DNA of 64,000 bases from Pseudomonas sp. B21-056 (GCF_026016325.1 NZ_CP087203.1:558001-622000), one strand, 5' to 3'. Numbered from the stretch's first letter, positions 26,460-37,737 are shown. The notes: generated by a model from the sequence alone, not told the origin. A program made the numbers and translations.

Positions 26460-27881
26460 ATGAAGTTGTCCATGCCGCGATTCGATCAAGCCCCTGTTCT
26501 GGTGGTCGGCGATGTCATGCTCGACCGCTATTGGCATGGCGGTACCTCACGGATCTCTCCTGAGGCGCCGGTGCCGGTGGTCAAGGTCGAGCACATCGAG
26601 GATCGCCCTGGCGGCGCCGCCAACGTTGCCCTGAACATTGCTGCCCTCGGCGCACCGGCCTCCCTGGTGGGCGTAACCGGCGACGACGAAGCTGCCGAAA
26701 GCCTGAGCAATAGCCTCAAGGGTGCCGGGGTGCGGGCAATATTCCAGCGTATTGCGCACCAGCCGACCATCGTCAAGTTGCGGGTCATGAGCCGTCACCA
26801 GCAACTGCTGCGGATCGATTTCGAAGAGCCTTTTGCCACTGATCCCCTGGCCCTCGGTGCCGAGGTCGATCAATTGCTTGAGGGCGTCAAGGTGCTGGTG
26901 CTGTCGGACTACGGCAAAGGCGCGTTGAAAAACAACCAGTCGCTGATCCAGGCCGCCCGTGCCCGTGGCATTCCGGTAGTGGCCGACCCCAAGGGCAAGG
27001 ATTTTTCCATCTACCGCGGCGCGAGCCTGATCACGCCGAACCTCAGCGAGTTCGAGACCATCGTCGGCGGTTGTGTCGACGAACATGAGCTGGTGAGCAA
27101 AGGTGCGCAGTTGATGCACGACCTGGACCTCGGTGCCTTGCTGGTGACCCGTGGCGAGCATGGCATGACCCTGCTGCGTCCCGATCAGCCGGCGCTGCAC
27201 TTGCCGGCCCGCGCCCGTGAAGTGTTCGACGTGACGGGTGCCGGCGATACCGTGATTTCCACCCTGGCCGCAGCGATTGCCGCCGGCGAGGAGCTGCCCC
27301 ATGCGGTGGCCCTGGCGAACCTGGCGGCGGGCATTGTCGTCGGTAAGCTCGGTACGGCGGCCATCAGTGCGCCGGAACTGCGTCGTGCCATCCAGCGCGA
27401 AGAGGGTTCCGAACGGGGCGTGCTGGGTCTGGAGCAACTGCTGTTGGCCGTTGACGATGCCCGTGCCCACAACGAAAGCATCGTCTTCACCAACGGCTGC
27501 TTCGACATTCTGCACGCGGGCCACGTGACGTACCTCGAGCAGGCCCGTGCCCAGGGCGATCGCCTGATCGTTGCGGTCAATGACGATGCCTCGGTGAGCC
27601 GTCTCAAAGGCCCGGGCCGTCCGATCAACAGCGTCGATCGGCGCATGGCGGTCCTGGCCGGTCTTGGCGCGGTGGATTGGGTGATCAGCTTCAGCGAAGG
27701 CACGCCGGAGAATCTGCTGCGCCAGGTCAAGCCGGACGTGCTGGTCAAGGGCGGCGACTACGGGATCGACCAGGTCGTGGGGGCAGACATTGTCACCGCG
27801 TATGGCGGTACCGTGAAGGTATTAGGGCTGGTGGAAAACAGCTCGACGACGGCGATTGTGGAAAAGATCCGCAGTCACTGA
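26460..27881 (+). CDS. hldE: Bifunctional heptose-7-phosphate kinase / heptose-1-phosphate adenylyltransferase
   Basis: Makes ADP-glycero-manno-heptose precursor for the LPS inner core. The 473 residues carry an N-terminal ribokinase-type domain (MLDRYWHGGTSRISPEAP; VTGAGDT near 255-261, catalytic Asp) and a C-terminal nucleotidyltransferase (FTNGCFDILHAGHVTYL near 342). The start at 26460 begins at the conserved MKLSMPRFDQ; an upstream in-frame ATG at 26442 adds six residues. It supplies the substrate for waaC and waaF at the other end of the block. Confidence 0.96.
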   Translation: MKLSMPRFDQAPVLVVGDVMLDRYWHGGTSRISPEAPVPVVKVEHIEDRPGGAANVALNIAALGAPASLVGVTGDDEAAESLSNSLKGAGVRAIFQRIAHQPTIVKLRVMSRHQQLLRIDFEEPFATDPLALGAEVDQLLEGVKVLVLSDYGKGALKNNQSLIQAARARGIPVVADPKGKDFSIYRGASLITPNLSEFETIVGGCVDEHELVSKGAQLMHDLDLGALLVTRGEHGMTLLRPDQPALHLPARAREVFDVTGAGDTVISTLAAAIAAGEELPHAVALANLAAGIVVGKLGTAAISAPELRRAIQREEGSERGVLGLEQLLLAVDDARAHNESIVFTNGCFDILHAGHVTYLEQARAQGDRLIVAVNDDASVSRLKGPGRPINSVDRRMAVLAGLGAVDWVISFSEGTPENLLRQVKPDVLVKGGDYGIDQVVGADIVTAYGGTVKVLGLVENSSTTAIVEKIRSH

Positions 27882-27898
27882 AGTGCTCCGCAGCTGGC

Positions 27899-27931
27899 TT
27901 TGTGGCGAGAGGATAAATCCCTCGCCACAAA
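27899..27931. terminator. Bidirectional hairpin between convergent genes
   Basis: TTTGTGGCGAG (27899-27909) pairs exactly with CTCGCCACAAA (27921-27931). It has T-runs on the outer side in both directions, so it can end both hldE and the opposing gene. The stem sequence belongs to the GTGGCGAGGGG repeat family seen at 33.7 and 53.7 kb. Confidence 0.75.
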
Positions 27932-27957
27932 TTCAGTGTTCGGCCGGTTTGCTTGTT

Positions 27958-28923
27958 CTAGCGAGCCACCTTGCGCGGCACGATCTTCTTCAGCAATTGC
28001 CGGGCCTTGCCCCTCAAGCGGGTGAGGCCTGACTCCTTGCCCGGTGGTGTCAGCCCTTGCTGGCGTAGCCAGTCTTTCCAGCGAATCCGTTCGTCCCGCA
28101 CCAGCCAGCCATCCTGCCTGGCGAAACTTTCGGCCAGGTACAGCCCGCGAGTACTGGCGGGATACAACTGATCCTTTTTCAAGGTGTACAGCTCGGGCAA
28201 GGGTTGACCATCGTGCAGTGGCATCAGGTACAGATCGGGACGCTTGCGGTCCAGGCGTGCCACCAACTGGTCGCCCTCCAGGCGCTCATCGACGTGAAAC
28301 AGGCTCAGGGACTTGGCTTCCTTGGGCACTTCCAGGCGCAAATCGTAGATCAGTTGCAGTGACGCCGTCGGCAGGTGCACGTAAGCCCGTGGCCGCTCGA
28401 TCAGTTGCAGGTTGGCGCTGCGCACCGGGCGGGCCGAGCCTGACAGCGGCGTCAGGCGAAACGGCAAGGCTTCGCGATAGTGCAGCGCTGCAGCGTAGGG
28501 GGCCGGCAGCCAGGTTTCGTTGAAGCGTCCGCCGAGCCAGCCTTCGGGGGTTTCCAGTAGGCATTCCTCGGCAATTTCCTGGGTGGCGGTGTGTAAGGGC
28601 AGATTCAGTTCGTGGGCCGGGACGTAACCGGAAATCAGCTTGAGCACCACGTCGCCGCGATCCTGCCGACGCTGGCGCACCAACACCCAATAGTCGCGGT
28701 TCTGCCACTGCAGGGTCAGGCGCACCGAGACCCCCAGGTTCGCCAACTCCAGGGAAAAACGCTCCGCATCGGCCACCGTTACGGGGCGGCGGCGCTGCAA
28801 GGTCTGGGCGAAATTCAGCGGCATCCCGACGCTCTGGTACGTCAGGCCTTCGGGCGTCGCTTCGACGAACAGTGGCAGGGTCTTGAAGTTGCTCGGGTTC
28901 TTCCTGATGAGCGTGCGCGGCAT
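27958..28923 (-). CDS. Conserved hypothetical protein with a degenerate Nudix-like motif
   Basis: A 321-residue cytoplasmic protein conserved in pseudomonads at this locus (PA4993 position, sometimes given a metal-ABC-ATPase label that nothing visible supports: there is no P-loop). Residues 99-123 read G-x5-E then QEIAEECLL, close to the Nudix box REUxEExGU, but with Gln for Arg, Leu for Gly and a two-residue longer spacer. That hints at a Nudix-type fold that may have lost or changed activity. It converges on hldE and is followed upstream by an aldo/keto reductase gene. Function unknown. Confidence 0.7.
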   Translation of the reverse strand: MPRTLIRKNPSNFKTLPLFVEATPEGLTYQSVGMPLNFAQTLQRRRPVTVADAERFSLELANLGVSVRLTLQWQNRDYWVLVRQRRQDRGDVVLKLISGYVPAHELNLPLHTATQEIAEECLLETPEGWLGGRFNETWLPAPYAAALHYREALPFRLTPLSGSARPVRSANLQLIERPRAYVHLPTASLQLIYDLRLEVPKEAKSLSLFHVDERLEGDQLVARLDRKRPDLYLMPLHDGQPLPELYTLKKDQLYPASTRGLYLAESFARQDGWLVRDERIRWKDWLRQQGLTPPGKESGLTRLRGKARQLLKKIVPRKVAR

Positions 28924-28956
28924 ATCGGCTCCTGCTAAAAACCGCGTGAAGCGGCG

Positions 28957-29769
28957 TCAGTTTTTACGTAGGACCTTGGCTACGGTCGCGACGTTATGGG
29001 CGAGGTGCAGCGGATTGATGGTGCCGACAATAGCACTGGCGATCCCTGGATGTTCAAACAACAGTTCGAAGCTGGCCTGGACCGGATCCACGCCGGGGCT
29101 CAGGCAGACGTGACCGCTGGCGAGGGCTTTTTTCACCAGGATGGCTTTGCCGTGCTCGGTAGCGTAGTCAATGACAGCCGTTTCGCTTCGTTCGTTCAGA
29201 TTGTAGGTAACCATGGCGCAATCGCCCTGTTCGAGGGCCTTCAGGCCACCCTCGACAGTCTTGCCGGAGAAGCCGAAGCCACCGATCTTGCCCTCGCGCT
29301 TGAGCGCCGCCAGGGTCGGGTAGACCTCGCTGTCGTTGAGAATCGCCAGGTCATTGCCGTCGGAGTGCACCAGCACCAGGTCGATGTAGTCGGTCTCCAA
29401 ACGCTTGAGGCTGCGTTCCACCGAGAAGCGGGTGTGGGCGGCGCTGAAGTCGTGGCGCGACTGGCCGTCGCTGAACTCTTCGCCCACCTTGCTGACAATC
29501 ACCCAGTCCTGGCGCTGGCCGCGCAACAGCGGGCCGAGGCGTTCTTCGCTGCGGCCATAGGCCGGCGCGGTGTCGATGAGGTTGATGCCCAGGTCGCGGG
29601 CCAGCTTGAGCAGCATGCGCGCTTCGTCGTCATCGGGAATCCGGAAACCGTTGGGGTACTTGACCCCTTGGTCGCGACCGAGCTTGACGGTGCCCAGGCC
29701 CAGTGGGGAGACCAGCGGGCCGTGGATGCCCAGGGGGCGATAGAAATCGTGCAGGGTCGGTTGGCTCAT
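28957..29769 (-). CDS. Aldo/keto reductase
   Basis: A 270-residue NADPH-dependent oxidoreductase of the AKR superfamily with a TIM-barrel fold. The catalytic Asp/Tyr region is LIDTAPAYGRSEERLG and the Lys follows in VIVSKVG; YIDLVLVHSDG matches the family signature. The start at 29769 overlaps the stop of the FAD oxidoreductase gene (ATGA), indicating a two-gene operon with coupled translation. The substrate is unknown. Confidence 0.88.
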   Translation of the reverse strand: MSQPTLHDFYRPLGIHGPLVSPLGLGTVKLGRDQGVKYPNGFRIPDDDEARMLLKLARDLGINLIDTAPAYGRSEERLGPLLRGQRQDWVIVSKVGEEFSDGQSRHDFSAAHTRFSVERSLKRLETDYIDLVLVHSDGNDLAILNDSEVYPTLAALKREGKIGGFGFSGKTVEGGLKALEQGDCAMVTYNLNERSETAVIDYATEHGKAILVKKALASGHVCLSPGVDPVQASFELLFEHPGIASAIVGTINPLHLAHNVATVAKVLRKN

Positions 29770-30941
29770 GGCAGCAACTGCTCCCAGGCCGGCACGCCCA
29801 TGGGCGGCTTCGGCAAATCCGGCAGCGGCGCCGCATGGCTGGGGGTGATGCCGCTCTGTTGCAGTGCGGCGATCACCCGGTCGGAAAAGTCCGGGGCCAG
29901 GGCCAGCTTGGTCGGCCAGCCCACCAGCAGACGATCCTGCTCGGCGAGGAAGGCGTTGTCCGGACGGGTCAGGCCCGATTGCAGCGGTTCGGCGCGATCG
30001 ACCCGCAGGGTGGCCCATTGCGCGGTGCTGAGGTCGACCCAGGGCAGCAATTGTCCGAGTTCCTTTTGCGCGGTGGCGATCTGCGCGGCGGGTTCGCGGG
30101 CCACGCCATCGGCCTCGGCGATGTCGCCGCCCAGGTACCAGACCCATTGACCATCGGCGGCCGGGTGAGTGGTGACCGTGATGCGCGGCTTCGGCCCGCC
30201 CCCCAGGCAATGGGCATACAGCGGCTTGAGGCTCGGTCCCTTGACCAGGACCATGTGCAGCGGCCGGCGCTGCATGGCCGGCTGGTCCAGGCCCAGGGCC
30301 GCGAGCAGGTCGGCAGTGCCGGCCCCGGCACTGAGGACAATGCGTTGGGCGCGGATCTCGCGACCGTCAACCTTCAGGCCCACCAGTTCGCCGGTTTCGC
30401 GCAGCGGCTCGATGTGCTGGCCGGCGAGCAGACTGTCGCCAGCCAGTTCCGCCAGGCGTGCGATCAGGCTGGGGACATCCACCACCAGTTCGGCCAGGCG
30501 GTAGACCTTGCCTTTGAAACGCTTGTCCTGCAGGGCCGGTGGCAGTTGCTCGCCTTTGACCTGATCGACCCGCCCGCGTACGGCCTTACTGGCGAAAAAA
30601 CTGGTGAGATTGCCGGCCAGGGTGCCGGGAGACCACAGGTAATGGGCCTCGGAGAGCAGGCGCACACCGGACAGGTCCAGCTCACCGCTGCCAGCGAGCG
30701 CTTCGCGCCAACGGCGCGGCATGTCGGCAATGGCTTCCGAGGCGCCGGTCAGGGCGCCATGCAACGCGTATTTGGCGCCGCCATGGATGATGCCCTGGGA
30801 CTTGACGCTCTGCCCACCGCCGAGGCTGGCACTTTCCACCAGCACGGTCGAATAGCCCTGGCGACGCAGGCGCGCATTCAGCCAGAGGCCGGCGACTCCG
30901 GCGCCGACAATCAGAACGTCGGTGGAAATAACGGATGGCAT
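29766..30941 (-). CDS. FAD-dependent oxidoreductase (DAO family)
   Basis: A 391-residue flavoprotein of the D-amino-acid oxidase / glycerol-3-phosphate dehydrogenase superfamily. The FAD-binding N-terminus is VLIVGAGVAGLWLNARLRRQ, and a second conserved stretch SQGIIHGGAKYALHG lies near residue 48. No membrane segment is evident. It is translationally coupled to the aldo/keto reductase. The substrate cannot be told; the pair may act on the same metabolite. Confidence 0.85.
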   Translation of the reverse strand: MPSVISTDVLIVGAGVAGLWLNARLRRQGYSTVLVESASLGGGQSVKSQGIIHGGAKYALHGALTGASEAIADMPRRWREALAGSGELDLSGVRLLSEAHYLWSPGTLAGNLTSFFASKAVRGRVDQVKGEQLPPALQDKRFKGKVYRLAELVVDVPSLIARLAELAGDSLLAGQHIEPLRETGELVGLKVDGREIRAQRIVLSAGAGTADLLAALGLDQPAMQRRPLHMVLVKGPSLKPLYAHCLGGGPKPRITVTTHPAADGQWVWYLGGDIAEADGVAREPAAQIATAQKELGQLLPWVDLSTAQWATLRVDRAEPLQSGLTRPDNAFLAEQDRLLVGWPTKLALAPDFSDRVIAALQQSGITPSHAAPLPDLPKPPMGVPAWEQLLP

Positions 30942-31049
30942 GCAGCGACCTCAGTGTTCAGGACAAGGGCGCAGTATACAGACTCGATGAGCTGAGTTTG
31001 GCCACCCATTCAGGGGCAACCGCATAACATGTCGGGTGTTTCGTGTTCC

Positions 31050-31382
31050 TCAATGTCCGGCAGTCTTGGAAAACAGCTGGATCACCACAACCCCCAGCAC
31101 AATCAGCGCCATCCCCAGCATCGCTGGCACGTCCAGCTTCTGTCCGTAAATGAACAGTGCCGCGATGCTGACCATGACGATCCCCATCCCGGCCCAGACC
31201 GCATACGCCACGCCCACCGGAACGCTGCGCACCACCAGGGTCAACATCCAGAAGGCGGTGCCGTAACCCGCGATCACCAGCACCAGGGGCAGGGGCGTGC
31301 TCAGGCCTTTCACTGCTTTCATCGAAACGGTGGCGATCACTTCGGCGCAGATGGCGATAGTGAGGTAGTAGTAAGCATTCAT
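31050..31382 (-). CDS. Small multidrug resistance (EmrE-type) efflux protein
   Basis: A 110-residue, four-helix SMR transporter that exchanges protons for cationic drugs as an antiparallel dimer. The essential Glu14 is present in MNAYYYLTIAICAEVIATVSMKA, and the GMGIVMVS and YAVWAG segments match EmrE. The start at 31382 has GAGG upstream; a longer frame from 31424 lacks conserved sequence. It diverges from a LysR regulator gene 103 bp away that probably controls it. Confidence 0.92.
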   Translation of the reverse strand: MNAYYYLTIAICAEVIATVSMKAVKGLSTPLPLVLVIAGYGTAFWMLTLVVRSVPVGVAYAVWAGMGIVMVSIAALFIYGQKLDVPAMLGMALIVLGVVVIQLFSKTAGH

Positions 31383-31456
31383 GGGCGGGACCTCTTTGAC
31401 TGTTGCGTCTTTCGATGTCGCCATTTTAGTGGGTGGCTAGATGGGGTAAAGTCATT

Positions 31457-31479
31457 ACCTATCTGTAGGATAGATAGGT
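31457..31479. promoter_or_regulatory. LysR-type operator palindrome
   Basis: ACCTATCT-N7-AGATAGGT, a perfect 8-bp inverted repeat, lies 6 bp upstream of the LysR gene start and about 75 bp upstream of the efflux gene. The placement suits autoregulation plus control of the divergent pump, the usual LysR arrangement. Confidence 0.7.
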
Positions 31480-31485
31480 TGCGCC

Positions 31486-32376
31486 ATGAATGTTCAGTGG
31501 AATCTTGAGCAACTGCGGTTGTTCGTGGGGGTCGCCGAAAAGCGTTCGTTTTCCGCCGTGGCCCGGGATCAGCACAAGGCCCAATCAGCTATCAGCAGCG
31601 CGATTGCCTTGCTGGAAACCGACTTGGGCGTGAGCCTGTTCGAGCGCAGCAGCGGCCGCCAGCCGAAGCTCACCGACGCTGGCGAGGCATTGCTGGAAGA
31701 AGCGCGGGAAGTGTTGCGCCAGTGTGAACGCCTCAATGGTCGGGCCCTGGCCTTGATGCGCGGTCAGGAGGCGTCGCTGCGCCTGGCCCAGGACGAGGCC
31801 GTGCCCTATCAACCGGTCATCGACAGCCTGGTGGCGTTGGCTGAGCAATTCCCCACCCTTGAGGTGCAACTGGCCAGCGCCGCCCAGGGCGATGTGGCGC
31901 GCAAACTGGTGGAGCGTCGTGCCGACCTGGGCTTGTTGTTCTATCACGACCAGATCCCCGAAGCGCTGGAGCGCCGGGTGTTGGGCAGCGTCGAGATGGT
32001 CACGGTGTGTAGCAAGGGGCATCCGCTGGCCAGCCACGACTACGTGTCCTGTCGGGAAATGGCCCGGCACCGGCAGTTGTTGATGGCGACCCAGTCCAGC
32101 GTCTATCCCGGTAGCGAACAGGCCAGCCCGCAGGTCTGGCGCGCCGACAGTTTCTACGTCCTGGCCGAATGGTTGAGAAGCGGCCTGGGCTGGGCCTGGC
32201 TGCCGCGGCACGTGGTGCAGTATCCGGCGTACCTGGGCGACATGGTCGAACTCAACAGTGAATGGACCCCACCGGCCCTGGTGGTGGAACTGGTCTGGCG
32301 CCGCGACGAACCCCTGGGCCCGGCGGCGCGCTGGCTGGCGGAACGTTTTGCCGTGCAGTTGCAGGCGATCGGCTGA
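31486..32376 (+). CDS. LysR family transcriptional regulator
   Basis: A 296-residue regulator. The N-terminal winged helix-turn-helix (NLEQLRLFVGVAEKRSFSAVARDQHKAQSAISSAIALLE, two pieces of one motif) is followed by a ligand-binding domain ending near residue 290. It is divergent from the SMR pump, with a perfect palindrome between them, so it is probably that pump's regulator. The inducer is unknown. waaA follows only 22 bp after its stop and may be partly co-transcribed. Confidence 0.9.
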   Translation: MNVQWNLEQLRLFVGVAEKRSFSAVARDQHKAQSAISSAIALLETDLGVSLFERSSGRQPKLTDAGEALLEEAREVLRQCERLNGRALALMRGQEASLRLAQDEAVPYQPVIDSLVALAEQFPTLEVQLASAAQGDVARKLVERRADLGLLFYHDQIPEALERRVLGSVEMVTVCSKGHPLASHDYVSCREMARHRQLLMATQSSVYPGSEQASPQVWRADSFYVLAEWLRSGLGWAWLPRHVVQYPAYLGDMVELNSEWTPPALVVELVWRRDEPLGPAARWLAERFAVQLQAIG

Positions 32377-32398
32377 AAAACCGATAAACTCCGCCGCC

Positions 32399-33679
32399 AT
32401 GAACAGAACTCTCTATAGCGCATTGTTTTACCTGGGGCTGCCACTGGTAGCGATTCGGCTGTGGCTGCGGGCACGCAAGGCGCCGGCGTATGCCCGGCGC
32501 ATTGGCGAGCGGTTTTCCTGGGGCTTGCCGGTCATGGCCCAGGGAGGCATCTGGGTCCATGCGGTGTCGGTGGGCGAAAGCATTGCCGCCGCGCCGATGA
32601 TCCGTGCCCTGTTGCAGCGTTATCCACAGTTGCCGATCACGGTGACTTGCATGACGCCCACGGGCTCGGAGCGGATCCGGGCGTTATTCGCCAATGAGCC
32701 GCGCATCCAGCATTGTTACTTGCCTTACGACTTGCCCTGCGCCGCCAGGCGTTTTCTTGATCGGGTTCGTCCGACACTGGCGGTGATCATGGAAACCGAG
32801 TTGTGGCCCAACCATATCCATCAATGCGCCAAGCGCGGTATTCCCGTGGCCCTGGCGAATGCGCGTCTGTCGGAGCGTTCGGCCCGGGGCTATGCGCGTT
32901 TCCCCAGACTCACTCGGCCGATGCTTGCCGAGATGAGTCTGTTTGCCGTCCAGACCGAAGCCGAGGCCGAACGCTTTCGCCAGTTGGGCGCTCGGGCGGA
33001 GACCGTCGAGGTGACCGGTTCCATCAAGTTCGACCTGACCATCGACCCGCAACTGCTCGAGAGCGCCAGTGCCCTGCGCAGCCAATGGCAGGCGACGGAT
33101 CGCCCGGTCTGGATCGCCGCCAGTACCCATGAGGGCGAGGACGAGGTGGTGCTGGCCGCGCACCGTCGACTGCTCGACAGTTACCCCGATGCGTTGCTGA
33201 TCCTGGTGCCGCGTCATCCCGAGCGCTTCGACGCCGTGCACCAGCTATGTGAAAGCGAAGGCTTTGTCACGGTCCGGCGCTCCGGCGCACAGCCCGTTAC
33301 AGCACAAGTCTCGGTGCTGCTGGGCGACACCATGGGCGAGCTGCTGTTTCTTTATGCTTTGGCCGATAGCGCGTTCGTGGGCGGCAGTTTGGTGCCCAAC
33401 GGCGGCCACAATCTGCTGGAGCCGGCGGCGCTGGCGAAACCGGTTCTCAGCGGGCCGCACCTGTTCAACTTCCTGGAAATCGCCGCGCAACTGCGCAGCG
33501 CCGGAGCGTTGCAGGAGGTCGAAGATGCCGAAAGCCTGGCCTGGGCGATACAACGGCTGTTCGAACTGCCCCGGGATGCCCTGCGCATGGCCGAGGCGGG
33601 ATTGAAGGTGATGCGCACCAATCAGGGCGCCTTGCAGCGGTTGCTGGAGGGGGTGGGGCGGTTGATTTCCAGCCGGTGA
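32399..33679 (+). CDS. waaA: 3-deoxy-D-manno-octulosonic acid (Kdo) transferase
   Basis: Membrane-anchored GT-B enzyme that adds Kdo residues to lipid IVA, the step just before WaaC. The 426 residues open with a hydrophobic anchor (LYSALFYLGLPLVAIRLWL), then HAVSVGESIAA with the catalytic Glu, METELWPN, and the C-terminal GGSLVPNGGHNLLEPAALAKPV. ATG 32399 begins at the conserved N-terminus; a longer frame overlaps the LysR gene. It lies about 4.5 kb from the main LPS block. Confidence 0.95.
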   Translation: MNRTLYSALFYLGLPLVAIRLWLRARKAPAYARRIGERFSWGLPVMAQGGIWVHAVSVGESIAAAPMIRALLQRYPQLPITVTCMTPTGSERIRALFANEPRIQHCYLPYDLPCAARRFLDRVRPTLAVIMETELWPNHIHQCAKRGIPVALANARLSERSARGYARFPRLTRPMLAEMSLFAVQTEAEAERFRQLGARAETVEVTGSIKFDLTIDPQLLESASALRSQWQATDRPVWIAASTHEGEDEVVLAAHRRLLDSYPDALLILVPRHPERFDAVHQLCESEGFVTVRRSGAQPVTAQVSVLLGDTMGELLFLYALADSAFVGGSLVPNGGHNLLEPAALAKPVLSGPHLFNFLEIAAQLRSAGALQEVEDAESLAWAIQRLFELPRDALRMAEAGLKVMRTNQGALQRLLEGVGRLISSR

Positions 33680-33708
33680 TCGTTGCTCTTGTGGCAAGGG
33701 GATTTATC

Positions 33709-33830
33709 TGTGGCGAGGGGATTTATCCCCGCTGGGCTGCGTAGCAGCCCCAGGACCTGATAGCGCAGTGTGCCAGGTAGTTTGAAGGGGGGCGCTTCGC
33801 ACCCCAGCGGGGATAAATCCCCTCGCCACA
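33709..33830. repeat. Inverted repeat of the GTGGCGAGGGG family
   Basis: The first 28 bases of the element (TGTGGCGAGGGGATTTATCC plus CCGCTGGG) recur inverted at the right end. The arms flank about 65 bp that includes a small hairpin (gctgcgtagcagc). It lies between convergent waaA and tolC and probably serves as a bidirectional terminator-like structure. A close relative is at 53710-53841. Confidence 0.88.
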
Positions 33831-33844
33831 AAGGTTACTGCTGC

Positions 33845-35284
33845 TTACTGTGCAGGCCGTGAGCGCAACTGCTCCGCCGCTGCCTGCGCCAGGTCCGGCG
33901 GCAGGAAGTCCCTGTCCGGGTTGTAGTCGGGCTTGAGGTAGCGTGACAGGTCCTGCAGGTCGGCCGGACTCAGGGTGCCGGCGGCCTGCTTGAGGCGCAG
34001 GTTGTCGAGGATGTAGTCGTAGCGGGCGTTGTTGTAGTTGCGCACCGAGGTGTACAGCTGGCGCTGGGCATCCAGCACATCGACGATGTTGCGTGTGCCC
34101 ACCTGATAACCGATCTCCGTGGCCTCCACCGCGCTCTGGTTGGAGATGATCGACTGGCGCCGGGCCTGGACCTGCTCCACATCGGTGTTCACCGCGCGAT
34201 GCAGGTTGCGGGTGTTTTCCACCACCTGCCGGCGCAGGCCTTCGCGCTGCTGTTCGGTCTGGGTGAGTTGCGAGTAGGACTCGCGAACCTGGGAACTGGT
34301 CAAACCGCCGCTGTAGATCGGGATACTCAACTGCAGGCCGATGGTGCGCTGCTCGGCATCGCCACCGTAACGCTGGCCGGTCGGGCTCGGGTTGGTAAAG
34401 CCGAGGCCGTCGTTGTCGCCTTTCTTGTACTGGGCGATCGCGTCGAGCGTGGGCGCATGGCCGGCCTTGCGTTGACGCAAGGTGTCTTCGGCCGCGTCGA
34501 CGGCGTAGTTGCTGGCCAGCAGGTTGAGGTTCTGCTTGGCCGCGGTGTCGACCCAGGCCTTGGCATCATTGGGTGTCGGCGGCAGGATCGGCAACGTGTG
34601 GACGATGCCCTGGATCGAGTTGTACTGGCGGTTGGTCAGGGTGACCAGCGCTTCGAACGCATCCTCGACCTGGCGCTGGGCGAGGATCCGGTTGGCCCGG
34701 GCCGTGTCGTAACTGGCCTGGGATTGCAGTACGTCGGTCTTGTCCGACAGGCCCACGTCGAAGCGTTCGTTGGACTGGTCGAGTTGACGTTTGAAAGCCG
34801 CTTCCTCGGCCTTGGTCGAGGCCAGGTTGTCCTGGCTGCGCAGTACGTTGAAATAGCTCTCGGCGCTTTGCAGGATCATGTTCTGCTCAGTGGCCGAGAG
34901 TTGCAGCGACGCTTGTTCATTGACGGATTTTGCCGCCTGTAACTGGAACCAGCGGTCGGCCCGGAAAATCGGCTGGGACAGCGTGGCCTGGTAAACCGTG
35001 GCGCTTCGGGTGGCGGTCATCGCCGGTTGGTCGAGCTCGGTACGGGTGTTGTTCAGGTCGGCACCGGCCGACAGGTTGGGCAGCAGCCCGGCGCGGGCCT
35101 GGGGCACCACTTCTTTCTGGGCGCCATACTGGGCGCGGGCGGCGGCCAGGTCGGCGTTGTTGTCCACCGCTTCCTGGTACACGCTCACCAGATCGGTTTT
35201 GGTGGTTAGGGGCGCTTCGGCAGCCCAGGCCATTCCATTGGACGCACAAGACACGGCAAGGGCCAGTGAGAGTTTGCGCAGCAT
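33845..35284 (-). CDS. tolC: TolC family outer-membrane efflux channel
   Basis: Trimeric outer-membrane duct used by type I secretion and drug-efflux systems. The 479 residues begin with a signal peptide (MLRKLSLALAVSCASNGMAWA), then two OEP repeats rich in coiled coil. The second shows GYQVGTRNIVDVLDAQRQLY, a signature of TolC (also called OpmH in P. aeruginosa). The start at 35284 was taken for the signal peptide; a longer upstream frame would destroy it. It is divergent from the thiC riboswitch. Confidence 0.92.
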   Translation of the reverse strand: MLRKLSLALAVSCASNGMAWAAEAPLTTKTDLVSVYQEAVDNNADLAAARAQYGAQKEVVPQARAGLLPNLSAGADLNNTRTELDQPAMTATRSATVYQATLSQPIFRADRWFQLQAAKSVNEQASLQLSATEQNMILQSAESYFNVLRSQDNLASTKAEEAAFKRQLDQSNERFDVGLSDKTDVLQSQASYDTARANRILAQRQVEDAFEALVTLTNRQYNSIQGIVHTLPILPPTPNDAKAWVDTAAKQNLNLLASNYAVDAAEDTLRQRKAGHAPTLDAIAQYKKGDNDGLGFTNPSPTGQRYGGDAEQRTIGLQLSIPIYSGGLTSSQVRESYSQLTQTEQQREGLRRQVVENTRNLHRAVNTDVEQVQARRQSIISNQSAVEATEIGYQVGTRNIVDVLDAQRQLYTSVRNYNNARYDYILDNLRLKQAAGTLSPADLQDLSRYLKPDYNPDRDFLPPDLAQAAAEQLRSRPAQ

Positions 35285-35443
35285 GAGGCGATCCCTACTT
35301 CTCAAAATGATTGCGCACAAGAGGCGCGGCGTAGCGAGTGTAGTTGCGCCTGCGCACGGCAACAATCCTGTATATGCGCCATTCATCACGCCTTTTGCTA
35401 CGGTGATGGCGTTCTTTCGTAGTTGTGTCTAGACTGGCCGGGT
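35285..35443. other. tolC/thiC divergent spacer
   Basis: About 160 bp before the riboswitch. It should hold the tolC and thiC promoters, but no strong consensus hexamers are evident. No gene or repeat is seen in it. Confidence 0.5.
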
Positions 35444-37611
<2,168 letters not shown>

Positions 37612-37647
37612 TCCGGGCTGATGGCGGCGGTGTTTTCACCGTCGCCA

Positions 37648-37737
37648 TCGCGAGCAGGCTCGCTCCCACAGTGGATCGCGGTGCGCACAAATTCTGTGTC
37701 TGCCGCCGGCCCCTTGTGGGAGCGAGCCTGCTCGCGA
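37648..37737. repeat. REP doublet between thiC and cytX
   Basis: Inverted pair of the GTGGGAGCGAGCCTGCTCG family (37648-37670 and 37715-37737) with 44 bp between. It lies in the gap between two same-strand thiamine genes and could reduce read-through or protect the thiC transcript. Confidence 0.9.
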
